Assembly: GCA_963707275.1 (NCBI GenBank)
Contig: CAVPPH010000001.1
Location: forward strand, 496,001 to 560,000
Length of the DNA stretch: 64,000 nt
DNA from: JACKBK01 sp963707275
GTDB taxonomy: Bacteria > Chloroflexota > Anaerolineae > JAAEKA01
Direction: 5' to 3'
The position numbers were made by a program, and so were the translations under genes. Of the stretch, positions 10,045 through 19,483 are shown piece by piece (within the stretch, counting starts at the first letter, position 1; the number at the start of each line of letters is the position of its first letter). The notes below the pieces were generated by a model. It was not told the DNA's origin. It was given only the letters and a program-made list of their open reading frames with translations, and ran no database searches.

Positions 10045-11459
10045 ATGACAATTCGCAAAGTATATTTGGTCCAGCCTGGCCGGGACGGCAAGTTCCTGGG
10101 CAAGGCCACCATGGCGCCTTACACGTTGATGCGGCTGGCGTCGCTGGTGCCCGACTCGCTGGACGTTGAGATCATCGATGAGGACGTCAAGCCGGTTCCC
10201 TTCGACAAGCTGGGGCCGGGCGATCTGGTCGGCGTAACCGCCAAGACATTGCAGATCGAGCGCGCCCAGTGGATTGCCGAACGCGCGCAGGCGCAGCGGC
10301 GCGACGGTGGTCATCGGCGGCACCCACGCGACCCTCAGCCCGGACGAGGTCAGCCAGTGGGCCGACAGCATTGCCGTGGGCGAGGCTTACCGCACGTGGC
10401 CGCAGATGATCAGCGACTTCGACCGCGGCGCCTTGCAGCCCGCTTATGTGGACACCGAATGGGCGAACCTCGACAACCTGCTGCCGATCTCAGATCGAGT
10501 TCTTGCAACAGGTGGACGAAAGCCGCAATTACTGGACGCCTTACCTGGAGATCACCCGTGGCTGCCCGCGCAATTGCACATTCTGCACAGCGATCCGCGT
10601 CTCAGGGCGGGTGATGCGGCTGCGGCCGGTGGAGCAGGTGGTCGAGGAGATCGAACGGCGCCAGATCAAGCGCTTCTTCCTGACCGACGACAACTTCGGT
10701 CTGAACTTCCGCCTCTATCCTGAGTACATGGAAGAGCTGCTTCGGGCGCTGGCCAAGCTGCCCCTGCATGGCTGGACCTGCCAGGCTGAGCTGATGGTGG
10801 CCGATTATCCCGATTTGCTCAAGCTGGCGCGCGAGGCGCACCTGGACAAGTTCTTCATCGGCTTTGAAAGCGCCAACCCGGACAACCGCAAGGAGCTGGG
10901 CGGCAAGGCCAAGGGCAACATCGTGCGCTACCACGAGGCGATCCGCAACATTCACGCCGCCGGTATCGGCGTCGTTGGTCTGTTCGTCTTCGGTTTCGAC
11001 GGCGACACGCCGGCCATTTTCGAAAGCACCTACGACTTCATGCGCGACAGCGAGCTGGATGGCATCAGCACCGCGATTTTGACGCCCTACGTCGGCACAC
11101 CGCAGCGCGATCGCTGGATCGAAGAGAACCGGCTGATGACCAACGTGCCCTGGTCGCTCTACGATACCAACCACGTGACCTACTATCCGGCGCAGATGAC
11201 GCCGCAACAGCTTGCCGGCGGCTATGACTGGCTGGCGCGTAAGCTCTACGGCTGGAATGGGATTGCCAGCCGCGGCCTGCGGCAGATGCGCCGCTATCCC
11301 GTCCGCGACTGGCCGCGGAAGGCCTTCAGCAGCTTCAGCACCGATTTCGGCTACCGCATGGAGTGCAACCACCGCAACTGGATGCCGGCCGATGATGGAA
11401 TCGGCTACGCGGTGCGCGACGCAGCCCGCAACGGCCTGACAGTGGCGGAGCAGGTATAG
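10045..11459 (+). CDS. B12-binding-type radical SAM protein 3, DUF4070-like C-terminus (frameshifted)
   Basis: About 470 aa. The N-terminal domain (MTIRKVYLVQPGRDG...DLVGVTAKT...VVIGGTHAT) is of cobalamin-binding type. The catalytic domain has ITRGCPRNCTFC, and the C-terminal segment (HVTYYPAQMTPQQLAGGYDWLARKLY) resembles the DUF4070 module found after radical SAM domains in this class. Frames shift near 10300 and 10495, and the remainder to 11459 is intact. It is a close tandem paralogue of the next gene, which starts 23 bp downstream. The two may act on successive positions of one substrate or form a pair, but the sequence does not decide this. Confidence 0.8.
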
Positions 11460-11481
11460 GTCCCGCTCAGGAGAGCAATTT

Positions 11482-12852
11482 ATGGCAATTCGAAAAGTAG
11501 TACTCATCCAACCGCGCCGTGATGGCCGCATGCTGGGCAAGGGCATCAGCCAGCCCTATACGCTGATGCGCCTGGCCTCGCTGGTGCCGCTGGACATCCC
11601 GGTCGAGATCTGGGACGAAGACCTGCGCACTCTGCCCATCGATACGTTGGGACCTCAGGACCTGGTCGGCATCAGCGCCAAGACGTTGCTCATCGACCGC
11701 GCCAAGGTGCTGGCCGAGCGGATCAAAAAGCAGGGCACGACCGTGGTGATCGGCGGCACGCACGTCACGCTGGTACCCGACGAGGTGGCCGAATGGGCCG
11801 ATGTCATCGCCGTTGGCGAGGGCTACCGCACCTGGCCGCAGATCATGCGCGACTTCGACAACGGCACGCTTCAGAAGCGCTATGTTGACGAGGCATGGGC
11901 GCCGCTGGACTCCGGCATCGCTGTCCTGCAAGACCGCGTGCTGGAGCAGGTCGACGAGCACCGCAACTACTGGACGCCCTATCTGGAGATCACGCGCGGC
12001 TGCCCGCGCAACTGCACCTTCTGCACCGCCATTCGTGTGTCGGGGCAGAAGATGCGCCTGCGCCCTGTAGGTGAGGTCGTCGAGGAGATCGAGCGCCGCA
12101 AGATCAAGCGTTTCTTCCTCACCGATGACAACTTCGGTCTGAACTTCCGGCTAAATCCAGAATACATGGAAGAGCTGTTCCGCGCGCTGGCCAAGCTGCC
12201 GCTGCGCGGCTGGACCTGCCAGTCTGAACAGATGGTGGCCGACTTCCCGGACCTGCTTGCTCTGGCGCGCGAGGCGCATCTGGACAAGTTCTTCATCGGC
12301 TTCGAGTCGCTCAATCCGGACAACCGTCGCGAGCTGGGCGGCAAGGCCAAGGGCAATGCCGAACGCTATCGCAGCGTCATCAAGACGGTGCAGGAGCACG
12401 GCATCGGCGTGGTCGGCCTGTTCGTCTTTGGTTTCGACCATGACACCTTTGCCACGTTCGACCAGACGTATCAGTTCGTGCGCAGCAGCGGGCTGGATAG
12501 CGTCAGCGCGACCGTGTTGACGCCGTTTCCTGCCACCGAGCAGCGCACGCAGCTCCTGGCGGCCGGCCGTATCCTGCCGCATGACACGTGGGAAGACTAC
12601 GACACGACGCACGTGACCTACGTTCCCGCCCTGATGACAGTCGATGAACTGCGCGATTCGTACGACTGGTTGTGCCGCAAGCTGTACAGCCCGTCGATGA
12701 TCGCCCACCGCAGCCTGCGCCAGTTGGCCCGCCATCCGCTGCCCAAGGTTCCCAAGCGGCTTGTGTCGGCGTTCAGCACCGATCTCGGCTACCGTCGGGC
12801 GTATAACTTCCGCAACGACTATGCCAACAGCGCGTTCCAGCCGGCCTCCTGA
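11482..12852 (+). CDS. B12-binding-type radical SAM protein 4, DUF4070-like C-terminus
   Basis: This 456-aa gene is intact and is the best reference for the cluster. Residues 1-125 form the cobalamin-binding-type domain (DLVGISAKTLL, VVIGGTHVTLVPDE). Residues about 165-370 are the radical SAM domain with CPRNCTFC and FFLTDDNFGLNFR. The C-terminal 70 residues match the DUF4070-like pattern. It is clearly a duplicate of the gene at 10045: both start M-x-IRKVxLxQPxRDG, and the core KFFIGFES...NPDNRxELGGKAKGN is nearly identical. A good RBS (AGGAGAG) precedes the ATG. Known relatives act on lipids, tetrapyrroles or phosphonates, so the substrate here is open. Confidence 0.88.
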   Translation: MAIRKVVLIQPRRDGRMLGKGISQPYTLMRLASLVPLDIPVEIWDEDLRTLPIDTLGPQDLVGISAKTLLIDRAKVLAERIKKQGTTVVIGGTHVTLVPDEVAEWADVIAVGEGYRTWPQIMRDFDNGTLQKRYVDEAWAPLDSGIAVLQDRVLEQVDEHRNYWTPYLEITRGCPRNCTFCTAIRVSGQKMRLRPVGEVVEEIERRKIKRFFLTDDNFGLNFRLNPEYMEELFRALAKLPLRGWTCQSEQMVADFPDLLALAREAHLDKFFIGFESLNPDNRRELGGKAKGNAERYRSVIKTVQEHGIGVVGLFVFGFDHDTFATFDQTYQFVRSSGLDSVSATVLTPFPATEQRTQLLAAGRILPHDTWEDYDTTHVTYVPALMTVDELRDSYDWLCRKLYSPSMIAHRSLRQLARHPLPKVPKRLVSAFSTDLGYRRAYNFRNDYANSAFQPAS

Positions 12853-13011
12853 CCGGCTCCAAAGTGAACGGCCTGCGCTGGCGGGTCGTGAAACAAACGC
12901 CGGCGTTCTGAGCGGGGCTGAAGGTCCTGCTACCACCAATCGCTATCCTGCACTCGCTTTGAATGCCCTGTCAGTCACGGCTGAGCTGCAGAGATCGAAG
13001 GTTCACATCTG

Positions 13012-14508
13012 ATGCGAGTTATTCTTGCCAGTCCAGAGGCTAAAGTCTGGTCCGAACGCAAACACATCCCCCTGGGACTGGGATACCTGGCCGCGACGCT
13101 GCGCCAGGGCGGCCACGAGCCGTTTATCTTCGACGCGGCCATCGAGGATGTGCCGGTCGAGTATTACATCGAAGAGGCCGAGGCGGCGGGCCGGCCGTAC
13201 CAGCTGATCGGCATCACCGCCACCACGCCGCTGATCGGCGACGCCTGGGAGATGGCGAAGATCGCCAAGCGCTACGGCCTGATCACCGTGCTCGGCGGGC
13301 CGCATCTGACCATCATGCCCCGCGAGAGCCTGGAGCCGCAGCACTGGTACGTCGATTACGTCTTCAAGGGCGAGGCCGAGCATACCTTCCTCGAACTGGT
13401 GAACACGCTCGAGGCGGCCGGCCGGTGCAGTTGCTGCCGGGCATGCACATGCGCGGACGCGGACGGCGAGATCATCTCCGACTACGGGTCGCCGATGATC
13501 GAGGACCTGGACAGCCTGCCCTTCCCGGCGCACGACCTGTTCAAGATCGACCAGTACACCAACCTGCAGCCGCTGACCGATGGTCTGGATCCGAACGCCC
13601 GCTCGTTCACGATCCTGACCAGCCGCGGCTGCCCATACAAGTGCACCTTCTGCTCCAAGCCGGTCACCGGCGACACCTGGCGCGGCCGCAGCGTCGAGAA
13701 CGTGGTGGCCGAGTGGCGCTGGCTGGTCAAGGACCTGGGCGCTACCGAGATCGGCGTCACCGACGACATCTGGAACCTGAAGCTGCCGCGCGCCAAGGAA
13801 CTCATGCGCCGGCTGATCGAGGAAGGGCTGAACACCGTGCCGTGGGTCACCGTCCACGGGATGAAGGTCAACCACACCGACCTCGAGCTGTTCCAGTTGA
13901 TGAAGGCCGCCGGCTGCAAGCGCGTCGGCTTCGGCGTCGAGAACGGCGACCCGTACATGCTGCGCAACGTGATCCGCAAGGGCCAGACGCTGGATCAGGT
14001 GCGCGACGCCTTCAAGAACGCCAAGGCGGCCAACCTGCAGACCATGGGCTTCTTCATCTTCGGCATGCCCAACGAGACCGAGGAGACCATGGAGGCGACC
14101 ATCCAACTGGCGCTGGAACTGGATCCCGATCTGGCCAACTTCATGCTGGCGGCTCCCTTCCCCGGCACCAAGATGTATGATATGATCGAGGAAGGCGGCG
14201 AGATCTTCGCCAACGAGTGGCCGGACTACGCGATCCACGAGCAGAAGGCGCGCTTCACCATGAACGACGGGGTGTACGACCCGGATCTGGTGATCCGCAA
14301 GTGGCGCGAGGCCTACCGGCGCTTCTATCTCTTCCGACCCAAGCGGGTCTGGGAGAAGATGTCCAAGAAGAGCTTCTGGCTGGACATGCCCAACACCGTG
14401 GACAACGCACGCCGCTTCTTCGTTGGCAAGAACGAGCAGAGCGCGCCGAGCTTCGCTCCCGAGGAGCCGGTGACCAGCATGAAGGGCTTGCTGGAACGAA
14501 CGTTGTAA
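13012..14508 (+). CDS. B12-binding-type radical SAM protein 5
   Basis: 498 aa in one open frame, although a short cysteine-rich stretch at about 13422-13465 probably reflects two compensating indels. The N-terminal domain (MRVILASPEAKVW, LGGPHLTIMP) is of cobalamin-binding type and the cluster motif is CPYKCTFC. It is a paralogue of the gene at 5397, with shared SRSFTILTSRGCPY-like, PGTKMYDM-like and C-terminal YRRFYLFRP motifs. The stop TAA overlaps the start of the methyltransferase gene by one base (TAATG), implying coupled translation and a shared pathway. The 160 bp upstream (12853-13011) hold nothing recognisable. Confidence 0.85.
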   Translation: MRVILASPEAKVWSERKHIPLGLGYLAATLRQGGHEPFIFDAAIEDVPVEYYIEEAEAAGRPYQLIGITATTPLIGDAWEMAKIAKRYGLITVLGGPHLTIMPRESLEPQHWYVDYVFKGEAEHTFLELVNTLEAAGRCSCCRACTCADADGEIISDYGSPMIEDLDSLPFPAHDLFKIDQYTNLQPLTDGLDPNARSFTILTSRGCPYKCTFCSKPVTGDTWRGRSVENVVAEWRWLVKDLGATEIGVTDDIWNLKLPRAKELMRRLIEEGLNTVPWVTVHGMKVNHTDLELFQLMKAAGCKRVGFGVENGDPYMLRNVIRKGQTLDQVRDAFKNAKAANLQTMGFFIFGMPNETEETMEATIQLALELDPDLANFMLAAPFPGTKMYDMIEEGGEIFANEWPDYAIHEQKARFTMNDGVYDPDLVIRKWREAYRRFYLFRPKRVWEKMSKKSFWLDMPNTVDNARRFFVGKNEQSAPSFAPEEPVTSMKGLLERTL

Positions 14509-15080
14509 TGGGTTACTACGACAGCGCGGAGAACGTTCAGCAGTACATCGCGATGGCCGATGGCTACGATGGACGGGACCTGGTGGCAAGGCTGGGTGAA
14601 TATCTGCCAGCCGGCTCGACCGTGCTGGAACTGGGCATGGGACCTGGCAAAGATCTGGCCCTATTGGGCGAACACTTTCAGGTTACCGGGTCGGATGCCT
14701 CGGCAGTTTTCGTTGAACGTTACAGAGCCGCTTTTCCAGCAGGAGATGTGCTGTTGCTGGACGCAGTGACGCTGGAGACGGATCGTCGTTTCGATGCCAT
14801 TTATTCCAACAAGGTTCTGTACCATCTGAGCAGGCAGCAGTTGGCTCAGTCGTTTCAGCGGCAGGCCGCACTATTGAATGCCGGTGGCATTCTGCTGCAC
14901 TCCTTCTGGGTTGGCGAGGGCGAAGAGGAGTTCTCAGGATTGCGCTCTGTGTACTACACCGAGGAGTCCTTGCGCGAGGTTATCGGCGACGAGTACGAGG
15001 TGATTGAGTTTGGCTCTTACTTGGAGATGGAGCCGGACGATTCTTGTTACGTTGTCTTGAAGAAACGGACTCCGTCGTGA
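14508..15080 (+). CDS. class I SAM-dependent methyltransferase
   Basis: 190 aa with the SAM-binding motif I VLELGMGPGKDLALL (residues 39-53), an acidic residue after beta-2 (VTGSDAS) and motif IV FDAIYSNKVLYHL. It has no membrane segment. It is translationally coupled to the preceding radical SAM gene through TAATG. It could methylate an oxygen or nitrogen of the same product that the radical enzymes modify at carbon; this role is inferred from position only. The family is too broad for substrate prediction. Confidence 0.8.
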   Translation: MGYYDSAENVQQYIAMADGYDGRDLVARLGEYLPAGSTVLELGMGPGKDLALLGEHFQVTGSDASAVFVERYRAAFPAGDVLLLDAVTLETDRRFDAIYSNKVLYHLSRQQLAQSFQRQAALLNAGGILLHSFWVGEGEEEFSGLRSVYYTEESLREVIGDEYEVIEFGSYLEMEPDDSCYVVLKKRTPS

Positions 15081-15162
15081 CCAAGAGTGTATTGTTGCTG
15101 GGCTGATAAGGAGCAACGGTATGGAGAGGCAAAACCATGGAAGCTGCATACGATAGCGTGTA

Positions 15163-16567
<1,405 letters not shown>

Positions 16568-16569
16568 CT

Positions 16570-16776
16570 ATGAGCAGCTTCAGCAACCCCCACTACATGT
16601 ACCTGTTTGAGCTGCGCAACGGCAAGCAGAAGCTGGCCTATGGTCAGTCGCCGGAGGATGCGCTGGACATTCTGAGCATCCGCCTTACGGATGAGGAGAT
16701 GGCGGAGATCATTCGCCGACAAGTATGTGAAGATCAGCCAGCGGGAGCTGCAGCAGCACGTTCACCGGCTGGGTTA
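16570..16776 (+). CDS. small protein (about 68 aa) inside the radical SAM cluster
   Basis: Starts at ATG 16570, two bases after the stop of the radical SAM gene. It reads MSSFSNPHYMYLFELRNGKQ..., then EEMAEIIR. A one-base shift near 16720 gives the likely end, DKYVKISQRELQQHVHRLG, with stop TAG at 16774-16776. It is charged, soluble and predicted to be helical. No family is recognised. Its tight coupling suggests an accessory or chaperone-like partner, or less likely a peptide substrate, since no leader/core features or Cys-rich core are visible. Confidence 0.5.
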
Positions 16777-16779
16777 GGA

Positions 16780-17100
16780 ATGGAAAACATGGACGAGAGT
16801 GCAATGATGGTTTCAGTGGTCTATCAGGGCGGGGTCTTTATTCCTGAGCAAGACGTGAGCTTTCTCGAAGAAGGCGCCCGCCTTGACCTGGCTGTTCCCG
16901 CTCCGCCCGATGAGTGGGACGAATTGTTGGAGGAACTGGTGGCGCTGGCGGCCGCCAGCGCGTCATCCACGATGCCTGATGGTCTCGACTGGATGGCTGG
17001 ACGTAGTCTGTCGTCTGAAGAAGCCAGCCGCGTGATCGACGTCGAGCAACTGCTGGGCTGGGGGTATGCGCCCAGCCGTAGCGGATCGTTGCTATTGTAG
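16780..17100 (+). CDS. small protein with DUF104/AF2212-like N-terminal antitoxin motif
   Basis: 106 aa. The first 45 residues contain VSVVYQGGVFIPEQDVSFLEEGARLDLAV, which follows the 'VYexGvFkPlexvdLpEGxrvxltv' pattern of DUF104/AF2212-like antitoxins. The remainder is acidic, then contains an SSEEASRVIDVEQLLGWGYAP tail without a recognised family. No partner toxin lies directly downstream; the next gene is a radical SAM protein. It could be an orphan antitoxin or a beta-barrel regulatory protein. The in-frame ATG at 16780 follows the stop of the small gene by 3 bp. Confidence 0.5.
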   Translation: MENMDESAMMVSVVYQGGVFIPEQDVSFLEEGARLDLAVPAPPDEWDELLEELVALAAASASSTMPDGLDWMAGRSLSSEEASRVIDVEQLLGWGYAPSRSGSLLL

Positions 17101-17253
17101 AGTGCGCGGCCAACCATCCACGAATGGCTTCGTCGGCACGCGTGCACGAATTCCGGGCAGCAGAGCGTTGTTGCTTTGCATCGCGCCGCCCGCGCAATCG
17201 ATAGGACACTCTGGCGGCGGACCACGGTCCGCCGTCTGCTATTTGAGCATCAC

Positions 17254-18330
17254 ATGATAGGATTGATTCCCAAGCTCCCACTCTACTGGTCGTTTCGGCG
17301 CACCGGCTGGCCGCGGATGTACCCGTTCAGCGTCGTCATCAGCATCAGCTACCGCTGCAACAGCAAGTGCCGCACTTGCGACGTCTGGCGCAAACCCAAC
17401 GACGATCTCACTCTGGCTGAGTGGGACCAGGTCTTTCAGAAGCTGGGCAAGTCGCCGGTCTACATGACCTTCACCGGCGGCGAGCCGTTCCTGCGCGACG
17501 ATCTGGACCAGATGGTGATCAGCGGCTACCGCATTGCCGGCCGGAGCTACATCACCATCCCCACCAACGGGCTGTTGCCCGACCGCATTCTGGCGCAGGC
17601 CGAGAACATCGTCCGCACCTGCAGCGACGCGCAGGTCGGCCTCAACCTCAGTCTGGACGGCATCGGCGATGTCCACGACGACATCCGCGGCGTGCCCGGC
17701 AACTGGGACAAGTCGATGGAGACCTGGCGGCGGCTGAAGGAGCTACAGACGCGCTACAAGAACCTGGTGCTGACGGTCCACACGGTGGTCAGCCGTTTCA
17801 ACATCCACCTGTTCGAGGAAACCTACGACGGCCTGCAGAAGCTGCAGCCCGACAGCTACATCACCGAAGTGGCTGAGGAGCGGGTCGAACTGGACACCGT
17901 CGGCTGGGGCATCACGCCGCTGGCGGAGCAGTACGCGCCGGTGGCCGACTTCCTCAGCCAGAAGGCGCACCAGTCGGACGCCAAGGGCATGGCGCGCTTC
18001 ACGCAGGCCTTCCGCGCCCAGTATTACCAGCTTGCCAAGCGCACCCTGCTGGAACAGACGCAGGTCATCGACTGCTACGCCGGCTGGGCGTCGTGCCAGA
18101 TCGGTCCCAACGGCGACCTGTGGAGTTGCTGCATCCGCGCCGAGGGCACCGGCAACCTGCGCGACACCGATTACGACATCGCGCCCATCTGGTTCGGCGA
18201 GGAGATGGCCGCTATGCGTCGCTCCATCGCCAACAAGGAGTGCTCCTGCCCCATGGCCAACGCCAGCTACGCCAATATGCTGTTGCACCCGCCTACGCTG
18301 GCAAAGGCGGCGCTGGACGTAGTGCGGTAA
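17254..18330 (+). CDS. radical SAM/SPASM-like protein closing the cluster
   Basis: 358 aa and intact. The N-terminus PFSVVISISYRCNSKCRTC contains the cluster motif CNSKCRTC (CX3CX2C), with FTGGEPFLRDDL after it. The C-terminal region has a SPASM-like cysteine set (DCYAGWASCQIGPNGDLWSCC...CSC). There is no cobalamin-binding domain. The 154-bp gap upstream includes a strong GGCGGACC/GGTCCGCC hairpin (17215-17234) close to the start. A rho-independent terminator follows at 18351-18394, marking the end of the cluster. SPASM proteins often modify peptides or act as anaerobic sulfatase maturases, but no such partner is present here. Confidence 0.85.
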   Translation: MIGLIPKLPLYWSFRRTGWPRMYPFSVVISISYRCNSKCRTCDVWRKPNDDLTLAEWDQVFQKLGKSPVYMTFTGGEPFLRDDLDQMVISGYRIAGRSYITIPTNGLLPDRILAQAENIVRTCSDAQVGLNLSLDGIGDVHDDIRGVPGNWDKSMETWRRLKELQTRYKNLVLTVHTVVSRFNIHLFEETYDGLQKLQPDSYITEVAEERVELDTVGWGITPLAEQYAPVADFLSQKAHQSDAKGMARFTQAFRAQYYQLAKRTLLEQTQVIDCYAGWASCQIGPNGDLWSCCIRAEGTGNLRDTDYDIAPIWFGEEMAAMRRSIANKECSCPMANASYANMLLHPPTLAKAALDVVR

Positions 18331-18350
18331 CATCGAAAAACTGCGGCTCG

Positions 18351-18394
18351 AAAAGGTCAGGCGCTGTGCAACCGGCACAACGACTGACCTTTTT
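18351..18394 (+). terminator. terminator of the radical SAM cluster
   Basis: AAAAGGTCAG (18351-18360) pairs with CTGACCTTTT (18384-18393) around a loop with a minor internal stem and ends in five T residues. Confidence 0.75.
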
Positions 18395-18499
18395 CATTGC
18401 TGGTGAAGTCTTGACGCTCTGGCCGGTCTCCGACCGAGTCCGGTTGCTCGCACTTATGTCCCCCTTTTCGTTGTGGAAGAATTCAGAACGACAATTGGC

Positions 18500-18528
18500 T
18501 TGCTCGTCTCTTTAGCATATGCTATCAT
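18500..18528 (+). promoter_or_regulatory. promoter and palindromic operator of the toxin-antitoxin pair
   Basis: A TTGCTC/TATCAT pair with 17-bp spacing overlaps a perfect 12-bp palindrome TAGCATATGCTA (18513-18524), the kind of site bound by ribbon-helix-helix antitoxins that repress their own operon. Confidence 0.5.
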
Positions 18529-18571
18529 AACCATAACCTGTGTCTCTATCCGGTTCGCTTATGGTGAAATC

Positions 18572-18856
18572 ATGAAACGAACAACCATTATGGTCGACGA
18601 AGAGCTGCTTTACGACCTGCAACAGATCGCTCAAAAACAAGGGGAGTCAACTTCCAGCGTGATTCGGGAGGCGCTGGCTACCTACGTGACCCGACATCAC
18701 GAGGCGGAGCCGCCAGAGAACCCGTTGCTGGCCCTGATCGGCCTGGGCAGCAGCGCCGAGCCTACTGACGTTTCAGACGGGAAGGACGAGGAGATGCTGC
18801 GCGCCGCTGTTCATCCCATTTTTGGATGGGGTCGAGATGATGCGAATCCTGGTTGA
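18572..18856 (+). CDS. CopG/ribbon-helix-helix antitoxin
   Basis: 94 aa. The N-terminal 45 residues (MKRTTIMVDEELLYDLQQIAQKQGESTSSVIREAL) form a ribbon-helix-helix DNA-binding domain, and the acidic C-terminal part would wrap the toxin. Its 3' end overlaps the PIN toxin gene, and a palindrome lies over the promoter; both are typical of VapBC-type systems. An upstream in-frame extension was not chosen because homologues start at the ribbon. Confidence 0.8.
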   Translation: MKRTTIMVDEELLYDLQQIAQKQGESTSSVIREALATYVTRHHEAEPPENPLLALIGLGSSAEPTDVSDGKDEEMLRAAVHPIFGWGRDDANPG

Positions 18857-19254
18857 CACAAGCTTTCTCTTCGCATTGGTCAATCAGAACGATCGATCCC
18901 ATGCGGCGTGTGCTGATCTGGCGCGGTCGATTTCAAGGCGCCTTGATTGTGCCGGTGACGGTTCTGCCAGAGGCAACGTACCTGACCCAGGAGCGTCTTG
19001 GTCATCGGTCGATGCGGCAGCTTGTGCAACAGTTGGCGAGCCCCGCCTGGACGTTGGAGAATCTGAGTCAAGAAGACCTCGGGCGGGCAGGCACCGTGCT
19101 CGAGCGCTACTCCGACAGTTCACTGGATTTTGTCGATGCGACCATTGTTGCCATTGCCGAACGCCTCAACATCCGCCGCATCTTGACACTGGATCGACGC
19201 CATTTCATGATAATTCACCCGCGCCACTGCCCAGCCTTCGAGGTACTGCCCTGA
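18840..19254 (+). CDS. PIN-domain toxin, VapC-like (one frameshift)
   Basis: About 137 aa across one frame change near 18930. PIN-domain acidic residues are visible: ILVDTSFLFALVN near the N-terminus, VLPEATYL, SSLDFVDATIVAIAE, and the ILTLDRRHF end. VapC toxins cleave tRNA or rRNA and are held inactive by the antitoxin encoded just upstream. The start overlaps the antitoxin stop by 17 bp. If the frame change is real, the toxin is dead; since both halves are conserved, an indel error is more likely. Confidence 0.75.
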
Positions 19255-19483
19255 TGACCACCGCCCGCAGGATGTTGCTGCTGAAGCCGAGCTGATCAAG
19301 CGGGTGGTTCTGACTTCGTGGTCGAATTGCAGCGGCAGGAATGGCTGCGCGGGCTGGTCGACGCGTCCGGTCTGGACCCGCACGACCTGCCCGCGCTGAT
19401 GCGCCACCTCTCCCAGCACTACCCGTGCAAGGAGATGGGCTGGGTGTACGCGACCGTCAAGACGCTGACCGGTGTGAGTTGAC
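19254..19483 (+). pseudogene. short frameshifted ORF after the toxin gene
   Basis: An ATG at 19254 overlaps the toxin stop (TGATG). The reading starts MTTARR and, after two shifts, continues as ELQRQEWLRGLVDASGLDP and then HLSQHYPCKEMGWVYATV, ending at 19483. It overlaps the 3' end of the convergent solute-binding protein gene by 27 bp. No family is recognised. It may be a degraded third gene of the operon or a remnant. Confidence 0.3.

Noticed and set aside
13422..13465. Cysteine-rich stretch (RCSCCRACTCAD) in a radical SAM protein, looking like an extra Fe-S site
   Set aside because: In the next frame the same bases read PVQLLPGMHMRG, as in related proteins, so it is best explained by two compensating indels.
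13003..14589. Long minus-strand open frame opposite a radical SAM gene
   Set aside because: The plus strand carries clear conserved motifs; the antisense frame is a GC-bias shadow with no recognisable domain.
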